Of a stretch of DNA of 64,000 bases, positions 38,551 to 48,720 are shown piece after piece. Numbering within the stretch: position 1 is the stretch's first letter; each line of letters opens with the position of its first letter. Source of the DNA: Phyllobacterium lublinensis. Its GTDB lineage: Bacteria > Pseudomonadota > Alphaproteobacteria > Rhizobiales > Rhizobiaceae. The notes under the pieces are model-generated. The model did no database searches. It saw only the letters and a list, made by a program, of their open reading frames with translations, and was not told where the DNA came from. The stretch covers positions 26,292 to 90,291 of the forward strand of contig NZ_JAIUDQ010000019.1 in the NCBI RefSeq assembly GCF_020164435.1. Direction: 5' to 3'. The translations under genes and the position numbers were made by a program.

Positions 38551-38580
38551 CAAAGGCCCCGTTGATATGCGGGGCCTTTT
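38551..38580 (+). terminator. Rho-independent terminator of pckA
   Basis: AAAGGCCCC (38552-38560) with a ten-base loop and GGGGCCTTTT (38571-38580), 16 bases after the pckA stop. Confidence 0.85.
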
Positions 38581-38630
38581 GCGTTGGAGGCTGCTTTCCG
38601 CGAATCAGAGATTAGGCTACCAATTCATGC

Positions 38631-39068
38631 ATGGAAGAGCGCCGTAGCCGGATCAGGATCACCAACCGAATCTGGATCGATGAAGACGATCTGGAGGAAA
38701 GCTTCATCCGTTCGGCGGGGCCGGGCGGACAGAACGTCAACAAGGTTTCGACCGCAGTACAATTGCGGTTTCTTGGGTCGCGTGCCGGTCTGCCGGAGGA
38801 GGTTTTCGCGCGTCTGATGCAACTTGCGGGTCAAAGGGCGACCAAGGACGGTGACGTCTTGATCGAAGCCAGCCGTTTTCGCACTCAGGAACGCAACCGT
38901 CAGGATGCCCGCGAACGCATGATTGCGCTGATCGCCAAGGCCGCCGAGCCCCCACCGCCGCCGCGCAAAAAGACCAGACCAACAAAAGGATCGGTTGAAC
39001 GCCGTCTCAAAGCAAAATCGGGTCGTTCTGACGTCAAAAAAATGCGTGGCAAGGTGAAGGGTGAGTAG
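38631..39068 (+). CDS. arfB: Alternative ribosome-rescue factor ArfB
   Basis: A 145-residue peptidyl-tRNA hydrolase that frees stalled ribosomes. The release-factor GGQ motif is at residues 32-34 (RSAGPGGQNVNKVST). The C-terminal third is basic and lysine-rich (from about 105, PPPPRKKTRPTKGSVERRL), the tail that enters the mRNA channel. Length is normal. The call is ArfB rather than a class I release factor because the stop-codon recognition domain is absent. Confidence 0.95.
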   Translation: MEERRSRIRITNRIWIDEDDLEESFIRSAGPGGQNVNKVSTAVQLRFLGSRAGLPEEVFARLMQLAGQRATKDGDVLIEASRFRTQERNRQDARERMIALIAKAAEPPPPPRKKTRPTKGSVERRLKAKSGRSDVKKMRGKVKGE

Positions 39069-39175
39069 AAACGGTTATTGGATAATCCCTCCTCGCATTA
39101 ATCTTGTCTTTTCAAGTTCTACACGGAATGCCACAACATCAACTGCCGGTTTGAACAATCAACAAGGAGCCAGAC

Positions 39176-39634
39176 ATGGGACTATTTGATTTCGTTAAAT
39201 CCGTAGGAAAGAAAATAGGCATTGGCGATGACGAGCCAGACGCCGAGGCGCTGAAGAAAGAGCTCGATTCGCACAAGCTCGGCACCGAAAATGTTCAAGT
39301 GGTCGTTGAAGGAGACAAGGCAGTCCTGAAAGGCAATGTCACCGACCAGGAAATTCTGGAAAAGGCGATCATTGCCGTTGGCAACTCACTTGGTATCTCA
39401 AAGGTCGAAACTGACGAACTGAAGATTGACAATGTGACAACTGGTTCGGTCGCCAAAGCACCCGTCTTCTATACGGTCAAGAAGGGCGACAATCTCTGGA
39501 AGATTGCCGAGTCCCAGTACGGCAAGGGCAAGGGAGCAAAGAACACGCTCATCTTCGAAGCCAACAAGCCAATGCTGACCCATCCCGACAAGATTTATCC
39601 GGGTCAGGTACTGCGCATACCGGCACTCGATTGA
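39176..39634 (+). CDS. BON and LysM domain protein, Kbp (YgaU)-like
   Basis: A 152-residue protein beginning MGLFDFVKSVGKKIG. A BON domain (about 25-80) is followed by a LysM domain (about 98-150, FYTVKKGDNLWKIAESQYGK...YPGQVLRIP). E. coli Kbp with the same order binds potassium in the cytoplasm. There is no signal peptide, which fits that role. An AAGGAG site lies six bases upstream. It is followed by a long hairpin and alkB. Confidence 0.9.
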   Translation: MGLFDFVKSVGKKIGIGDDEPDAEALKKELDSHKLGTENVQVVVEGDKAVLKGNVTDQEILEKAIIAVGNSLGISKVETDELKIDNVTTGSVAKAPVFYTVKKGDNLWKIAESQYGKGKGAKNTLIFEANKPMLTHPDKIYPGQVLRIPALD

Positions 39635-39650
39635 TCAGGTCTGATCACCC

Positions 39651-39684
39651 ATTGGCCCGGCGTGCCTTCGTGGGCCGGGCCAAT
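39651..39684 (+). other. Perfect inverted repeat after the BON-LysM gene
   Basis: Eleven-base arms ATTGGCCCGGC (39651-39661) and GCCGGGCCAAT (39674-39684) with a 12-base loop. No T-run follows on either strand, so it is not a classic terminator. It covers the upstream alkB start candidates at 39662 and 39683 and may affect alkB translation or mRNA stability. Confidence 0.6.
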
Positions 39685-40318
39685 GCCGACATCTGATATT
39701 CCCATGCTTTTGCTCGCACCTGGCATCCGCTATTACCCGGAACATTTCGATCCCACTGCACAGGCCGCACTTGTGGAAGAGATACGGGCTGTCGTCGTTG
39801 AGGCGCCACTCTATACGCCAGCCATGCCGAAAACCGGCAAGGAAATGAGTGTACGCATGACCAACTGCGGTGCGCTCGGCTGGGTTACGGACAAGGAACA
39901 GGGCTACCGCTACCAGGCGCTGCATCCGGTCACTGAACGGCCCTGGCCCGCCATTCCGGCACGCCTGTTGGCACTGTGGCAGCAAGTCGCCGATTTCCCG
40001 CTGCCGCCCGAGGCCTGTCTCGTCAATTTCTATTCCGAAACCGCCAGAATGGGACTGCATCAGGATCGCGACGAGCAGAATTTCCAGGCACCCGTGGTCT
40101 CGGTTTCGCTCGGCGACACCTGCATGTTCCGCTTTGGCGGTACTGGCCGCAATGACAGGACCCAATCGCTGAAACTCAAGAGCGGCGATGTGATCGTTCT
40201 TGGAGGTGAAGGCCGCCTGGCGTTCCACGGCGTCGATCGCATCTATCCAGGCACATCGACGCTGTTGAAAGGCCCGGGACGGATCAATCTCACCTTGCGC
40301 CGGGTTACAGCTTCCTGA
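39683..40318 (+). CDS. alkB: Alpha-ketoglutarate-dependent dioxygenase AlkB
   Basis: A 211-residue repair enzyme that removes methyl groups from bases by oxidation. GLHQDRDEQ gives the HxD iron ligands, FHGVDRI the second histidine, and RINLTLRR the 2-oxoglutarate arginines. [17 protein letters not shown] and [10 protein letters not shown] match the family. The start is uncertain: ATGs at 39662, 39683 and 39704 are in frame, and the first two lie in a hairpin. Its last 14 bases overlap the end of coaA on the other strand. Confidence 0.9.
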   Translation: MPTSDIPMLLLAPGIRYYPEHFDPTAQAALVEEIRAVVVEAPLYTPAMPKTGKEMSVRMTNCGALGWVTDKEQGYRYQALHPVTERPWPAIPARLLALWQQVADFPLPPEACLVNFYSETARMGLHQDRDEQNFQAPVVSVSLGDTCMFRFGGTGRNDRTQSLKLKSGDVIVLGGEGRLAFHGVDRIYPGTSTLLKGPGRINLTLRRVTAS

Positions 40319-41318
40319 GAGCGACTTCCTCGACGAGATGATTGTCGCCCTTGCGCAGGATCAGGTCTGCGCGAGGCCGAGTAGGCAGAATGTTTTCTCG
40401 CAAGTTCTTGAGATTGATGTTGGCCCATAGGCTTTCGCCGATTGCCCTGGCCGAATCCTCCGAAATGGTCGAATACCGATGAAAGAACGAGCTCGGGTCC
40501 TTGAACGCTGTCTCCCGAAGCCGCATGAAACGGCTGATGTACCACTTGTGAATCTGCTCCTCGTCCGCATCGATGTAGATTGAGAAATCGAAGAAATCCG
40601 ACACGAACGGGACCATCTTGCCGTCTTCGGGCAGATCCCTGACCTGGAGAACATTGATGCCCTCGAAGATCAGGATATCAGGCGCGTCAACGGTCTGGAA
40701 TTTTCCCGGCAGGACATCGTATGTCAGATGCGAATAGAGCGGCGCGTTGACGTTGCGTTGGCCAGCCTTGATCTGCGACAGGAAGCGCAAGACCATGCCG
40801 ACATCGTAGCTTTCCGGAAAGCCCTTGCGCTCCATCAGGCCTTTAGCGCGCAACACTTCGTTGGGATAGAGGAATCCGTCGGTGGTCACCAGGTCGACCT
40901 TCGGACTTGACGGCCAGCGGGCCAGCAGTTCTTTCAGGACACGGGCCGTCGTGGATTTGCCCACTGCCACCGAACCCGCAACACCAATGATGAAGGGTGT
41001 CTTGATGGCATCGCCCGTATTGAGAAACTGCCGGCGCTGATAGAAAAGAAGCTGGCTGGCTTCCACATGCGCCGAAAGCAGGCGCGAGAGCGAGAGATAA
41101 ATCCGGCTCACCTCGTCAAGATCGATCGGATCGCCCAGTGAACGCAGCCGCTTGACCTCGTCATAGGTCAGCGTCATGGGTGTGTCGGCACGAAACTCCG
41201 CCCAACGTTCGGCGCTGAAAAACCGGTAAGGTGAAAACTCGCTGGGTGCCAATTGATCCATGACGTCGCTTTCCGCCCCCCTGACCATCTGTCGTTCAGT
41301 CACCGATGCCTTGAACAC
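40305..41318 (-). CDS. coaA: Type I pantothenate kinase
   Basis: A 337-residue kinase for the first step of coenzyme A synthesis. The P-loop is [46 protein letters not shown] and [12 protein letters not shown] are conserved. AGGA lies before the ATG at 41318, inside hisE, three bases from its stop, so the two are coupled. A shorter start at 41261 ([12 protein letters not shown]) is possible. It is the last gene of the his operon and overlaps alkB tail to tail by 14 bases. Confidence 0.95.
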   Translation of the reverse strand: MFKASVTERQMVRGAESDVMDQLAPSEFSPYRFFSAERWAEFRADTPMTLTYDEVKRLRSLGDPIDLDEVSRIYLSLSRLLSAHVEASQLLFYQRRQFLNTGDAIKTPFIIGVAGSVAVGKSTTARVLKELLARWPSSPKVDLVTTDGFLYPNEVLRAKGLMERKGFPESYDVGMVLRFLSQIKAGQRNVNAPLYSHLTYDVLPGKFQTVDAPDILIFEGINVLQVRDLPEDGKMVPFVSDFFDFSIYIDADEEQIHKWYISRFMRLRETAFKDPSSFFHRYSTISEDSARAIGESLWANINLKNLRENILPTRPRADLILRKGDNHLVEEVALRKL

Positions 41319-41320
41319 GA

Positions 41321-41644
41321 TCAGTCCTGTCCACGCGCGGCTTTTTCTTCGTGGCCGGTCTGTGCCGTCCTGCGGTCGAGTTCCTCGAGCACTTCGTCAA
41401 GTTTTACGCCGGAAATGCCGAGAACGACGAGAAGATGATAGAGCAAATCGGCACTTTCGGAAACAATGCCCGACTTGTCGCCAGAGACCGCTGCAATGAC
41501 GGTTTCAACCGCCTCCTCTCCAAGTTTCTGGGCCGCCTTGCCAATGCCCCTGGCGTAGAGACTCGCCGTGTACGACCTGGTGTCGTCAGACGTGGCGCGG
41601 GTCGCCACGATGCGCTCGAGATCAGCAAGGGTGAATGCGCTCAT
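41321..41644 (-). CDS. hisE: Phosphoribosyl-ATP pyrophosphatase
   Basis: A 107-residue MazG-like pyrophosphohydrolase for the second step of histidine synthesis. [20 protein letters not shown] holds the metal-binding glutamates, and [13 protein letters not shown] the second acidic set. It is a separate protein, not fused to HisI. It lies 12 bases after hisF and just before coaA. Confidence 0.96.
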   Translation of the reverse strand: MSAFTLADLERIVATRATSDDTRSYTASLYARGIGKAAQKLGEEAVETVIAAVSGDKSGIVSESADLLYHLLVVLGISGVKLDEVLEELDRRTAQTGHEEKAARGQD

Positions 41645-41656
41645 TGGACTCTCCAG

Positions 41657-42442
41657 TCAGCGGACAGGATCAAGGCGCATCGGAATTCCCGCTGCCGCCA
41701 TGTGGGCTTTTGCTTGTGCAATCGTATAGGTGCCAAAGTGGAAAATGGAGGCAGCGAGCACAGCCGAGGCATGACCCTCGACAATGCCTTCGACCATATG
41801 GTCAAGGTTGCCCACACCGCCCGAGGCGATCACCGGCACGCGCACCGCGTCGGCGATCGCGCGGGTCACCGGAATATCGTAGCCGATCTTCGAGCCATCC
41901 CGGTCCATCGATGTGAGGAGAATTTCTCCTGCGCCGAGATCCACCACGCGCCGTGCAAACTCGACTGCATCGATACCTGTGGCCTGTCTGCCCCCATGGG
42001 TGAATATTTCCCAGCGATCCGCTTCGCCCGCCGCAGATACCTTCTTGGCGTCGATAGCGACGACGATGCATTGGTTGCCGAACTTGTCGGCGGCCTCGGC
42101 AATGAACTCAGGGTTTTTCACGGCTGCGGTATTGATCGAGACCTTGTCGGCACCGGCCAGCAGCAATTTGCGGATATCTGCTACGGTGCGCACGCCGCCA
42201 CCAACGGTCAGCGGCATGAAACACTGCTCGGCAGTGCGCGCAACCACGTCGAAAATCGTCTCGCGATTATCCGATGAAGCAGTGATATCGAGAAAGCACA
42301 GCTCGTCGGCTCCTGCCGCATCATAGGCCTTTGCCGCCTCGACGGGATCGCCGGCATCGACCAGATCGACAAAGTTGACACCCTTGACGACGCGTCCGTC
42401 CTTTACATCGAGACAGGGTATGACTCGGGCTTTGAGGGTCAT
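41657..42442 (-). CDS. hisF: Imidazole glycerol phosphate synthase subunit HisF
   Basis: A 261-residue TIM barrel that uses ammonia from HisH to make imidazole glycerol phosphate and [24 protein letters not shown] contains the catalytic D12. [13 protein letters not shown] and [13 protein letters not shown] bind phosphate. Its start overlaps the hisA stop by four bases (ATGA). Confidence 0.97.
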   Translation of the reverse strand: MTLKARVIPCLDVKDGRVVKGVNFVDLVDAGDPVEAAKAYDAAGADELCFLDITASSDNRETIFDVVARTAEQCFMPLTVGGGVRTVADIRKLLLAGADKVSINTAAVKNPEFIAEAADKFGNQCIVVAIDAKKVSAAGEADRWEIFTHGGRQATGIDAVEFARRVVDLGAGEILLTSMDRDGSKIGYDIPVTRAIADAVRVPVIASGGVGNLDHMVEGIVEGHASAVLAASIFHFGTYTIAQAKAHMAAAGIPMRLDPVR

Positions 42443-43182
42443 GCAGCACGCTCCCTGGCATCGCGCAGCACCTGCAATGCCTCCTCCGGGTCGATCCGCC
42501 CATCGTAGAGCGCGCGGCCGGAAATTGCGCCTTCGAGTTTCGCCGCATCCGGCATGGTCATGCGCACTATGTCCGCAATGGAAGCGAGGCCCCCGGAAGC
42601 AATGACGGGTATGGAGACCGCCTCGGCCAGTTGCAGCGTCGATTCCCAGTTTATGCCGGCAAGAACACCATCGCGATCGATATCGGTATAGATGATCGCC
42701 GCGACCCCGGCGCCCTCAAACTTCTTCGCCAGCTCAATGACGCCAAGTGTTGATGCCTCGGCCCAGCCTTCGACGGCAACCTTGCCGCCCTTGGCATCGA
42801 TACCAACGGCGACTTTGCCGGGGAATCGTTTGCAGGCTTCGATGACCAGGGCCGGATCGCGCACCGCGATAGTACCGAGAATGACCCGGGACAGGCCCTT
42901 CTCCAGCCAGTTCTCGATATGGGCCAGCGTACGGATGCCGCCTCCGAGCTGCACCGGATTTTTCGTGGCCTTGAGAATGGCCTCGACGGCCGCACCGTTC
43001 ATGGACTGGCCGGCGAAAGCACCGTTCAGATCGACGACGTGAAGCCACTCAAACCCTTGATCCTCGAAGGCTTTCGCCTGTGCCGCCGGGTCGGTGTTAT
43101 AGACAGTGGCCTTATCCATGTCGCCAAGCTTCAGCCTGACGCACTGGCCATCCTTCAGATCAATTGCGGGAAAGAGGATCAC
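42439..43182 (-). CDS. hisA: Phosphoribosylformimino-5-aminoimidazole carboxamide ribotide isomerase
   Basis: A 247-residue TIM barrel isomerase. [12 protein letters not shown] carries the catalytic aspartate D8. [17 protein letters not shown] and [13 protein letters not shown] are conserved. The start is GTG at 43182: GAGG lies eight bases upstream, and the GTG overlaps the hisH stop (GTGA). An earlier in-frame GTG at 43191 has no ribosome site and adds three non-family residues. Confidence 0.96.
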   Translation of the reverse strand: MILFPAIDLKDGQCVRLKLGDMDKATVYNTDPAAQAKAFEDQGFEWLHVVDLNGAFAGQSMNGAAVEAILKATKNPVQLGGGIRTLAHIENWLEKGLSRVILGTIAVRDPALVIEACKRFPGKVAVGIDAKGGKVAVEGWAEASTLGVIELAKKFEGAGVAAIIYTDIDRDGVLAGINWESTLQLAEAVSIPVIASGGLASIADIVRMTMPDAAKLEGAISGRALYDGRIDPEEALQVLRDARERAA

Positions 43183-43829
43183 GGGTTCCACCTCAGAAAA
43201 TTTGCAATGAGAGCAAGGCCCAGCGCCTGGCTCTTTTCCGGATGAAACTGCGTCCCGACCATGTTGTCATTGGCTACGGCCGCGGTAACCGGCCCGCCAT
43301 AATCGGTAACCGCAACGACATCGTTTTCAATCTCGGCGTCGAGAAAATAGGAGTGGACGAAGTAGGCGTGCAGACCTTGCGGACCGGTCGCGATCCCGTC
43401 AAACAACGGATGCGGACGATTGAGCCTGATCGTGTTCCAGCCTATCTGCGGAATTTTCAAACCCGGATCCGATGGAACCATCTCGCGGACATCGCCCTTA
43501 ATCCAGTCAAAGCCGGTCGAAATGGTCTTTTCCAGCCCGCGCGATGACATGAGCTGCATGCCGACGCAAATACCAAGGAACGGCCGCGCTTTCTTCATCG
43601 CGACTTCGTCGATGGCTTCGACCATGCCCTCGACGGCGTGAAGGCCCCGGCGGCAATCGGCATAGGCGCCAACGCCGGGCAGAACAATACGGTCGGCATC
43701 CCGCACACGGCTGGCATCGTTCGTCAGATCGATTGTGGCCTTGATGCCATTCTCGTAAGCGGCGCGTTCGAAAGCCTTCGTAGCGGAACGAAGATTACCC
43801 GAGCCATAGTCAATGATCGCCACGCGCAT
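43179..43829 (-). CDS. hisH: Imidazole glycerol phosphate synthase glutaminase subunit HisH
   Basis: A 216-residue class I glutaminase that feeds ammonia to HisF. The nucleophile is C88 (GICVGMQLM), and the catalytic pair lies in [10 protein letters not shown] near the C terminus. [10 protein letters not shown] opens the protein. It lies two bases after the DUF2628 gene and overlaps hisA by four bases. Confidence 0.97.
   Translation of the reverse strand: MRVAIIDYGSGNLRSATKAFERAAYENGIKATIDLTNDASRVRDADRIVLPGVGAYADCRRGLHAVEGMVEAIDEVAMKKARPFLGICVGMQLMSSRGLEKTISTGFDWIKGDVREMVPSDPGLKIPQIGWNTIRLNRPHPLFDGIATGPQGLHAYFVHSYFLDAEIENDVVAVTDYGGPVTAAVANDNMVGTQFHPEKSQALGLALIANFLRWNP
43191..43194 (-). promoter_or_regulatory. 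Ribosome binding site that fixes the hisA start
   Basis: GAGG on the minus strand, eight bases before the GTG at 43182, whereas the in-frame GTG at 43191 has nothing comparable. It lies inside the hisH coding end, consistent with coupled translation. Confidence 0.6.
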
Positions 43830-43831
43830 GA

Positions 43832-44326
43832 TCAGTTCTCTCCCCGAAGACTGACCAGTCCAACCATGCCTCCGGTTGCGCGCTGCGGCGCAGGCTTCCG
43901 GGCAGTCGGGAGCACAGCCGCATCGGATTTGACGCCAGTTGATGGCACAGACTCCGTAAAGTCCTGGCGGAAGAACCAGACAGTCTCGGCATCGTCCGCG
44001 TTGCGCGCGTCGACGACGGCAAGCTGTTCGAAACCACGCCGCTCCAGTGCGGCGGCGCGCCAGTTATTGGCTTCAAATCCCACAAGTATCGATAGCAGCA
44101 GTGTTACCACGACCGCCGTGTTTTCATATCCAGTAAGCGCGCCTGCCATGGAAATGCCGAGGGTAAGCGCAAATATCAGCGCCGCCTCAAACCACAAGCG
44201 TTGCACCAGCAGCCATGGAACCGGCAATATGAACGCCAGTGCGGAAAATCCGTCACGAATGAAAACCGTGCCGTCATCGTCCCGCTGGCCGTGTCGCGAG
44301 TGCGCCAATACAAGGAAACTGGCCAT
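43832..44326 (-). CDS. DUF2628 family membrane protein
   Basis: A 164-residue protein of unknown function placed inside the his operon. The opening [11 protein letters not shown] and [19 protein letters not shown] are typical of the family. Two or three membrane segments fill about 28-83. A soluble tail then starts [28 protein letters not shown] and ends in a variable region. It lies 14 bases after hisB and two bases before hisH. The position is conserved in Rhizobiales and may reflect co-expression only. Confidence 0.85.
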   Translation of the reverse strand: MASFLVLAHSRHGQRDDDGTVFIRDGFSALAFILPVPWLLVQRLWFEAALIFALTLGISMAGALTGYENTAVVVTLLLSILVGFEANNWRAAALERRGFEQLAVVDARNADDAETVWFFRQDFTESVPSTGVKSDAAVLPTARKPAPQRATGGMVGLVSLRGEN

Positions 44327-44340
44327 GGCTCAGCCCTCCC

Positions 44341-44949
44341 TTAACCGTTCAGGGTGCCCTTGGTCGAAGGAATGGCGTCCTTCTGACGTGGGTCAGTTTC
44401 AATCGCGCAGCGCAGTGTGCGTGCTACCGCCTTGAAGCAGGTCTCGGCGATATGGTGATTGTTCGCGCCATAAATGTTCGAGACATGCAGTGTTATCCCG
44501 GCATTCTGCGCCAGCGCCTGAAAGAACTCGCGAACGAGTTCCGTATCGAAGGTCCCGATTTTCGCCGCGGAGAACTCCACGTGCCATACCAGGAACGGGC
44601 GGCCGGAAACATCGAGGGCGGCCCGTGTCAGAGTTTCGTCCATGGCAAGATCAAGTGAAGCGTAGCGGTTGATGCCGCGACGGTCGCCAAGCGCCTTGGC
44701 GATGGCCTGGCCAATGGCGATGCCGGTGTCCTCGACCGTGTGGTGGTCGTCGATATGCAGGTCACCCTTGGCCTCGATATCCATGTCGATCAAGGAATGG
44801 CGGGAAAGCTGCTCCAGCATATGGTCAAAAAAGCCAACGCCCGTAGATATGTTGAACCTGCCAGTGCCATCCAGATTGACCGAAACGGCAATGCTGGTTT
44901 CCTTGGTGCCGCGCTCGATCTTCGCGGTGCGTATATTGACGCTTGTCAT
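44341..44949 (-). CDS. hisB: Imidazoleglycerol-phosphate dehydratase
   Basis: A 202-residue manganese enzyme, the single-function form. Its metal-binding repeats show in [34 protein letters not shown] and [17 protein letters not shown]. It is the first gene of the operon hisB-DUF2628-hisH-hisA-hisF-hisE-coaA and is divergent from hslV across about 200 bases. Confidence 0.97.
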   Translation of the reverse strand: MTSVNIRTAKIERGTKETSIAVSVNLDGTGRFNISTGVGFFDHMLEQLSRHSLIDMDIEAKGDLHIDDHHTVEDTGIAIGQAIAKALGDRRGINRYASLDLAMDETLTRAALDVSGRPFLVWHVEFSAAKIGTFDTELVREFFQALAQNAGITLHVSNIYGANNHHIAETCFKAVARTLRCAIETDPRQKDAIPSTKGTLNG

Positions 44950-45140
44950 TGCTGGTTTCCGCCACCTGGGTTCTTGATGCTGCCTATTGATTGTGGCCTT
45001 CTAAAACACGAAAGGCGAATCTCCAAATGCTTTGATGGCGCAGCTTCTTGCTACGATTTGCAATTCTTCGTCCGCTTCATACATAAGTGTCACAGAAGGG
45101 GTTCGATCTGCTGCCAATTGGGGCATAATCGAGCCTGCTT

Positions 45141-45147
45141 GAAGGAG
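45141..45147 (+). promoter_or_regulatory. Ribosome binding site that fixes the hslV start
   Basis: GAAGGAG six bases before the ATG at 45154. The open frame runs far upstream to 44740, but this site and the family N terminus mark the real start. Confidence 0.85.
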
Positions 45148-45153
45148 ATCCGA

Positions 45154-45708
45154 ATGCAAGAACATAACCCATCAACAATGTACGGAACCACCATCGTGAC
45201 CGTTCGCAAGAACGGCAAGGTGGTCATCGCCGGCGACGGACAGGTCAGCCTTGGCAATACCGTCATGAAAGGCAATGCCCGCAAGGTGCGCCGCATCGGC
45301 AAAGGCAATGTCATCGCCGGATTCGCCGGCGCAACCGCCGATGCCTTCACCCTTTTGGAGCGGCTGGAAAGCAAGCTGGAGCAATATCCCGACCAGTTGA
45401 TGCGCGCCTGTGTCGAACTCGCCAAGGATTGGCGTACCGACCGCTATTTGCGCCGCCTCGAAGCGATGATGCTGGTTGCCGACAAGTCAGTGACACTTGC
45501 GCTTACCGGTACTGGTGATGTGCTTGAGCCGGAGCATGGTGTCATGGCGATTGGATCTGGCGGCAACTACGCGCTGGCGGCGGCGCGAGCGTTGGCCGAC
45601 ACCGATCTGAGCGCTGAAGAGATTGCCCGTCGGTCCATGCAGATTGCCGCTGACATCTGCATCTACACGAACACGAGCGTCACACTCGAGAGCCTCGATG
45701 CCGAATGA
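45154..45708 (+). CDS. hslV: ATP-dependent protease peptidase subunit HslV
   Basis: A 184-residue proteasome-like peptidase that works with HslU. The first 11 residues ([11 protein letters not shown]) are a propeptide. Removal after the glycine exposes the catalytic Thr12 ([20 protein letters not shown]). [13 protein letters not shown] and the serine-rich end fit the family. The ATG at 45154 has GAAGGAG upstream. The GNAT gene overlaps its end by 11 bases. Confidence 0.97.
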   Translation: MQEHNPSTMYGTTIVTVRKNGKVVIAGDGQVSLGNTVMKGNARKVRRIGKGNVIAGFAGATADAFTLLERLESKLEQYPDQLMRACVELAKDWRTDRYLRRLEAMMLVADKSVTLALTGTGDVLEPEHGVMAIGSGGNYALAAARALADTDLSAEEIARRSMQIAADICIYTNTSVTLESLDAE

Positions 45709-46231
45709 ACCCGCCTATCATTATCGCTTCATTCCGGTCGAACCCCGCCATCTGAATATGATATCGGACTGGCTGGCGGAGCCGCATGTAGCGAAGTGGT
45801 GGGGTGATCCCGAGGAAGAGATGGCATCGATCGTCGAGCATATGGACAGCGTTTCCGTAGAACCTTTCATAATCATGCTCGGGGATGAGGCGATCGGTTA
45901 CCTGCAGACCTACGACCCGCATCTGGAGGATGACCATCCTTACCAGGACCAGCCGACTGGAACACTGGGGCTCGACGAATTTATTGGCGAGCCGGATCTG
46001 GTTGGTCAAGGGCATGGGCCCCGATTGCTCGATGAATTCGTGTCGTTGCTTTTCGAAGAGGGTGTGCCCCGGGTGATCGTCGATCCGGATCCCGCCAACG
46101 GCCAAGCGGTCAAGGCATACAAAAAAGCGGGTTTCATTGCTTTTGACACCCGCACTTCAATTTACGGTCCTGCCCTTTTGATGGCGCGGGACAACCCTGA
46201 ACTTTGTCCAGATGAAACGAGAATACAATGA
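45698..46231 (+). CDS. GNAT-family N-acetyltransferase between hslV and hslU
   Basis: A 177-residue acetyltransferase of the AAC(6')-like branch. The opening [25 protein letters not shown], then [29 protein letters not shown] and [10 protein letters not shown], place acetyl-CoA binding around the QGHGP loop. The name group includes aminoglycoside acetyltransferases, but resistance cannot be claimed. It overlaps hslV by 11 bases and hslU by four (ATGA), so all three are translated together. Confidence 0.88.
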   Translation: MPNEPAYHYRFIPVEPRHLNMISDWLAEPHVAKWWGDPEEEMASIVEHMDSVSVEPFIIMLGDEAIGYLQTYDPHLEDDHPYQDQPTGTLGLDEFIGEPDLVGQGHGPRLLDEFVSLLFEEGVPRVIVDPDPANGQAVKAYKKAGFIAFDTRTSIYGPALLMARDNPELCPDETRIQ

Positions 46232-47535
46232 CAACATTTTCTCCCCGCGAAATCGTCTCTGAACTCGATCGCTACATTATCGGTCAGAAGGACGCGAAAC
46301 GTGCCGTCGCTATCGCGCTACGCAACCGCTGGCGCCGCCAGCAGCTGGAAGGCCAGATGCGCGAAGAGGTCATGCCAAAAAACATACTGATGATCGGACC
46401 GACCGGCGTCGGCAAGACGGAAATCTCCCGCCGTCTCGCCAAGCTCGCCGGTGCACCTTTCATCAAGGTTGAAGCCACCAAATTTACCGAAGTCGGTTAT
46501 GTCGGCCGCGATGTCGAACAGATCATTCGCGATCTCGTCGAAGTGGCTATCGGTCTGGTCCGCGAACGAAAACGCGAAGAGGTAAAGGCCAAGGCGCATG
46601 TCAATGCTGAGGAACGGGTCCTTGACGCGTTGGTAGGCAAGACCGCAAGTCCCGCTACCCGTGACAGTTTCCGCAAGAAATTGCGCGATGGACTTATCGA
46701 CGACAAGGAGATCGAGGTCGAGATCGCCGATAGCGGCTCAGGCATGCCGAACTTCGAGCTGCCGGGCATGCCGGGCGCCAATATCGGGGTGCTCAACCTC
46801 AGCGACATGTTGGGTAAGGCCATGGGCGGACGTACCAAGACCGTCAAGACGACCGTCAAGGAGTCCTACTCCGTGTTGATCAATGACGAGTCCGACAAGC
46901 TTCTCGATCAGGACCAGATCACCCAGGAAGCATTGCGCTCGGCCGAGGACGACGGCATCGTCTTCCTCGACGAAATCGACAAGATAGCGGCTCGCGATGG
47001 GGGCGTCGGTGCGGGCGTCTCGCGCGAAGGCGTGCAGCGCGATTTGCTGCCGCTGGTGGAAGGAACGACCGTTGCGACGAAATATGGTCCCATCAAAACC
47101 GACCATATCCTTTTCATTGCATCTGGCGCCTTTCATGTTTCGAAGCCGTCCGATCTCCTGCCGGAGTTGCAGGGACGTCTTCCGATCCGCGTGGAACTCA
47201 GCGCCCTGTCGCGCGACGACATGCGCCGCATCCTGACTGAGCCAGAAGCGAGCCTGCTCAAGCAATATATCGCTCTGATGGCCACGGAAGAGGTCACGCT
47301 CAATATCACCGATGACGCGATCGACGCGCTGGCCGACATAGCCGTCGACCTGAACTCGACGGTCGAGAACATCGGTGCACGGCGCCTTCAGACCGTCATG
47401 GAACGGGTGCTCGATGACATTTCATTCAATGCACCCGACAAATCCGGTGCCGAGCACACGATCGACGCCAAGTATGTACGGGAAACTGTCGGAGATCTCG
47501 CCAAGAACAGCGATCTGTCGAGATTCATTCTTTGA
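46228..47535 (+). CDS. hslU: ATP-dependent protease ATPase subunit HslU
   Basis: A 435-residue AAA+ unfoldase partner of Hsl[21 protein letters not shown] opens the protein. The Walker A box is [10 protein letters not shown] and Walker [12 protein letters not shown]. The pore motif GYVGRDVE and the intermediate domain (about 110-240) are present, and the C terminus SRFIL docks on HslV. It is followed by a clear terminator. Confidence 0.98.
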   Translation: MTTFSPREIVSELDRYIIGQKDAKRAVAIALRNRWRRQQLEGQMREEVMPKNILMIGPTGVGKTEISRRLAKLAGAPFIKVEATKFTEVGYVGRDVEQIIRDLVEVAIGLVRERKREEVKAKAHVNAEERVLDALVGKTASPATRDSFRKKLRDGLIDDKEIEVEIADSGSGMPNFELPGMPGANIGVLNLSDMLGKAMGGRTKTVKTTVKESYSVLINDESDKLLDQDQITQEALRSAEDDGIVFLDEIDKIAARDGGVGAGVSREGVQRDLLPLVEGTTVATKYGPIKTDHILFIASGAFHVSKPSDLLPELQGRLPIRVELSALSRDDMRRILTEPEASLLKQYIALMATEEVTLNITDDAIDALADIAVDLNSTVENIGARRLQTVMERVLDDISFNAPDKSGAEHTIDAKYVRETVGDLAKNSDLSRFIL

Positions 47536-47581
47536 TGCCTGGTTGCTAGCTTTCTGTCTGAAAAAACGTCGCTTATCCCTT

Positions 47582-47613
47582 ACGCCCCCTCGCAAAGCGA
47601 GGGGGCGTTTTTG
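47582..47613 (+). terminator. Rho-independent terminator of hslU
   Basis: ACGCCCCCTCGC / GCGAGGGGGCGT with a three-base loop, followed by TTTTTG, 47 bases after the hslU stop. Confidence 0.9.
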
Positions 47614-47698
47614 TCCCACAATGGTGGTCAGTTTAGGTTTTTCTGGCTTTCGACCGAGCAAGCCGCTATTCGGAACGCCTGATCGTAACTTGGGACTG

Positions 47699-48664
47699 AT
47701 GATGAAACGCCACTTGATCCTCATAGCGAGCTGCCTGTTCTTCTCCGGCGCGCTGCAGCCGGCAGTTGCCGTAACGGTCGTGCCTGAGGGAAATCGCAAC
47801 GCAAGTCAGCCGGGCGTGCCTGCCGCTTCCGCAAAGCGGACGCGCGAGATGAACACCACCTATGAGGCGAAGTATCAGAAAATCTACAATCTGCTCAAGA
47901 GCGACTCCAAACTGCGTTCGAAGATCGCCAGTGTAGCTCGAACCTACGGCATCGATCCCGTTCATATTGCCGGCGCGCTCATAGGAGAGCACACCTACAA
48001 TGTCGACGCCTACGACCGGCTGCAGACCTACTACGTCAAGGCGATTTCCTATGTAAAGCAGGGCCTGAGCTTCGATTACCAGGGTGAGACCATCGGCGCG
48101 TTCGTCAAGCGTCCCCAGTTCTCCTCTTGCGCCCAGTTCAAGGACAGCCTGCGCCTGTGGGCATGCCGAGAGAATGTCTGGGAACAAAATTTCCGTGGCA
48201 AGACGGTGGGCGGGAAACAGTTCCCGGACAATCGTTTCAGCGCAGTGTTCTTCCAGCCTTTCTATGCCGGGCAGAGCTTTGGCCTCGGCCAGCTCAGTCC
48301 TCTGATTGCATTGCAGATGACTGACATGGTCAATCGCTATTCGGGGTTGCCGAAACTTGATGCCGACCACGCCGCAGACGTCTATAAGACGATCATGGAT
48401 CCGGACCTTACCCTGCCCTACATGGCCGCCGCACTGAAGCATTCCATCGACGTTTACCGTCGCGTTGCTGATTTCGACATTTCGCAGAATCCGGGCATCA
48501 CGGCCACGCTATACAATACCGGTGGCGCTGACAGTCGAGCCCAGGCGCTGGCCAACATCAATGCCGAACGTATTGCCACCGGACAAGAGCTGCAATTTCC
48601 GGAAGAGAATTACTATGGCTGGCTGGTCAATGAAAAAATCGATCAGTTGCGGTCGCTGTTCTGA
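47699..48664 (+). CDS. DUF1402 family exported protein
   Basis: A 321-residue protein with a signal peptide (MMKRHLILIASCLFFSGALQ, cleavage near 24-26). After a linker, the wording recalls lytic transglycosylase folds: GIDPVHIAGALIGEHTYN, with a glutamate at the expected catalytic place, then SFGLGQLSPLIAL and ATLYNTGG. A role in cutting peptidoglycan in the periplasm is inference, since the family is uncharacterised. The true start is the ATG at 47699. The frame extends upstream through the hslU end and its terminator without meaning. Confidence 0.85.
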   Translation: MMKRHLILIASCLFFSGALQPAVAVTVVPEGNRNASQPGVPAASAKRTREMNTTYEAKYQKIYNLLKSDSKLRSKIASVARTYGIDPVHIAGALIGEHTYNVDAYDRLQTYYVKAISYVKQGLSFDYQGETIGAFVKRPQFSSCAQFKDSLRLWACRENVWEQNFRGKTVGGKQFPDNRFSAVFFQPFYAGQSFGLGQLSPLIALQMTDMVNRYSGLPKLDADHAADVYKTIMDPDLTLPYMAAALKHSIDVYRRVADFDISQNPGITATLYNTGGADSRAQALANINAERIATGQELQFPEENYYGWLVNEKIDQLRSLF

Positions 48665-48720
48665 TATCCGATAAATCGCAGTTCCAGACGCAGTTCCCGC
48701 TTTCGACGGAATTGCTCGAG

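Noticed and set aside
44950..45153. A heat-shock (RpoH) promoter before hslV
   Set aside because: The expected CTTGAAA and CCCCAT-type elements could not be found at a usable spacing.
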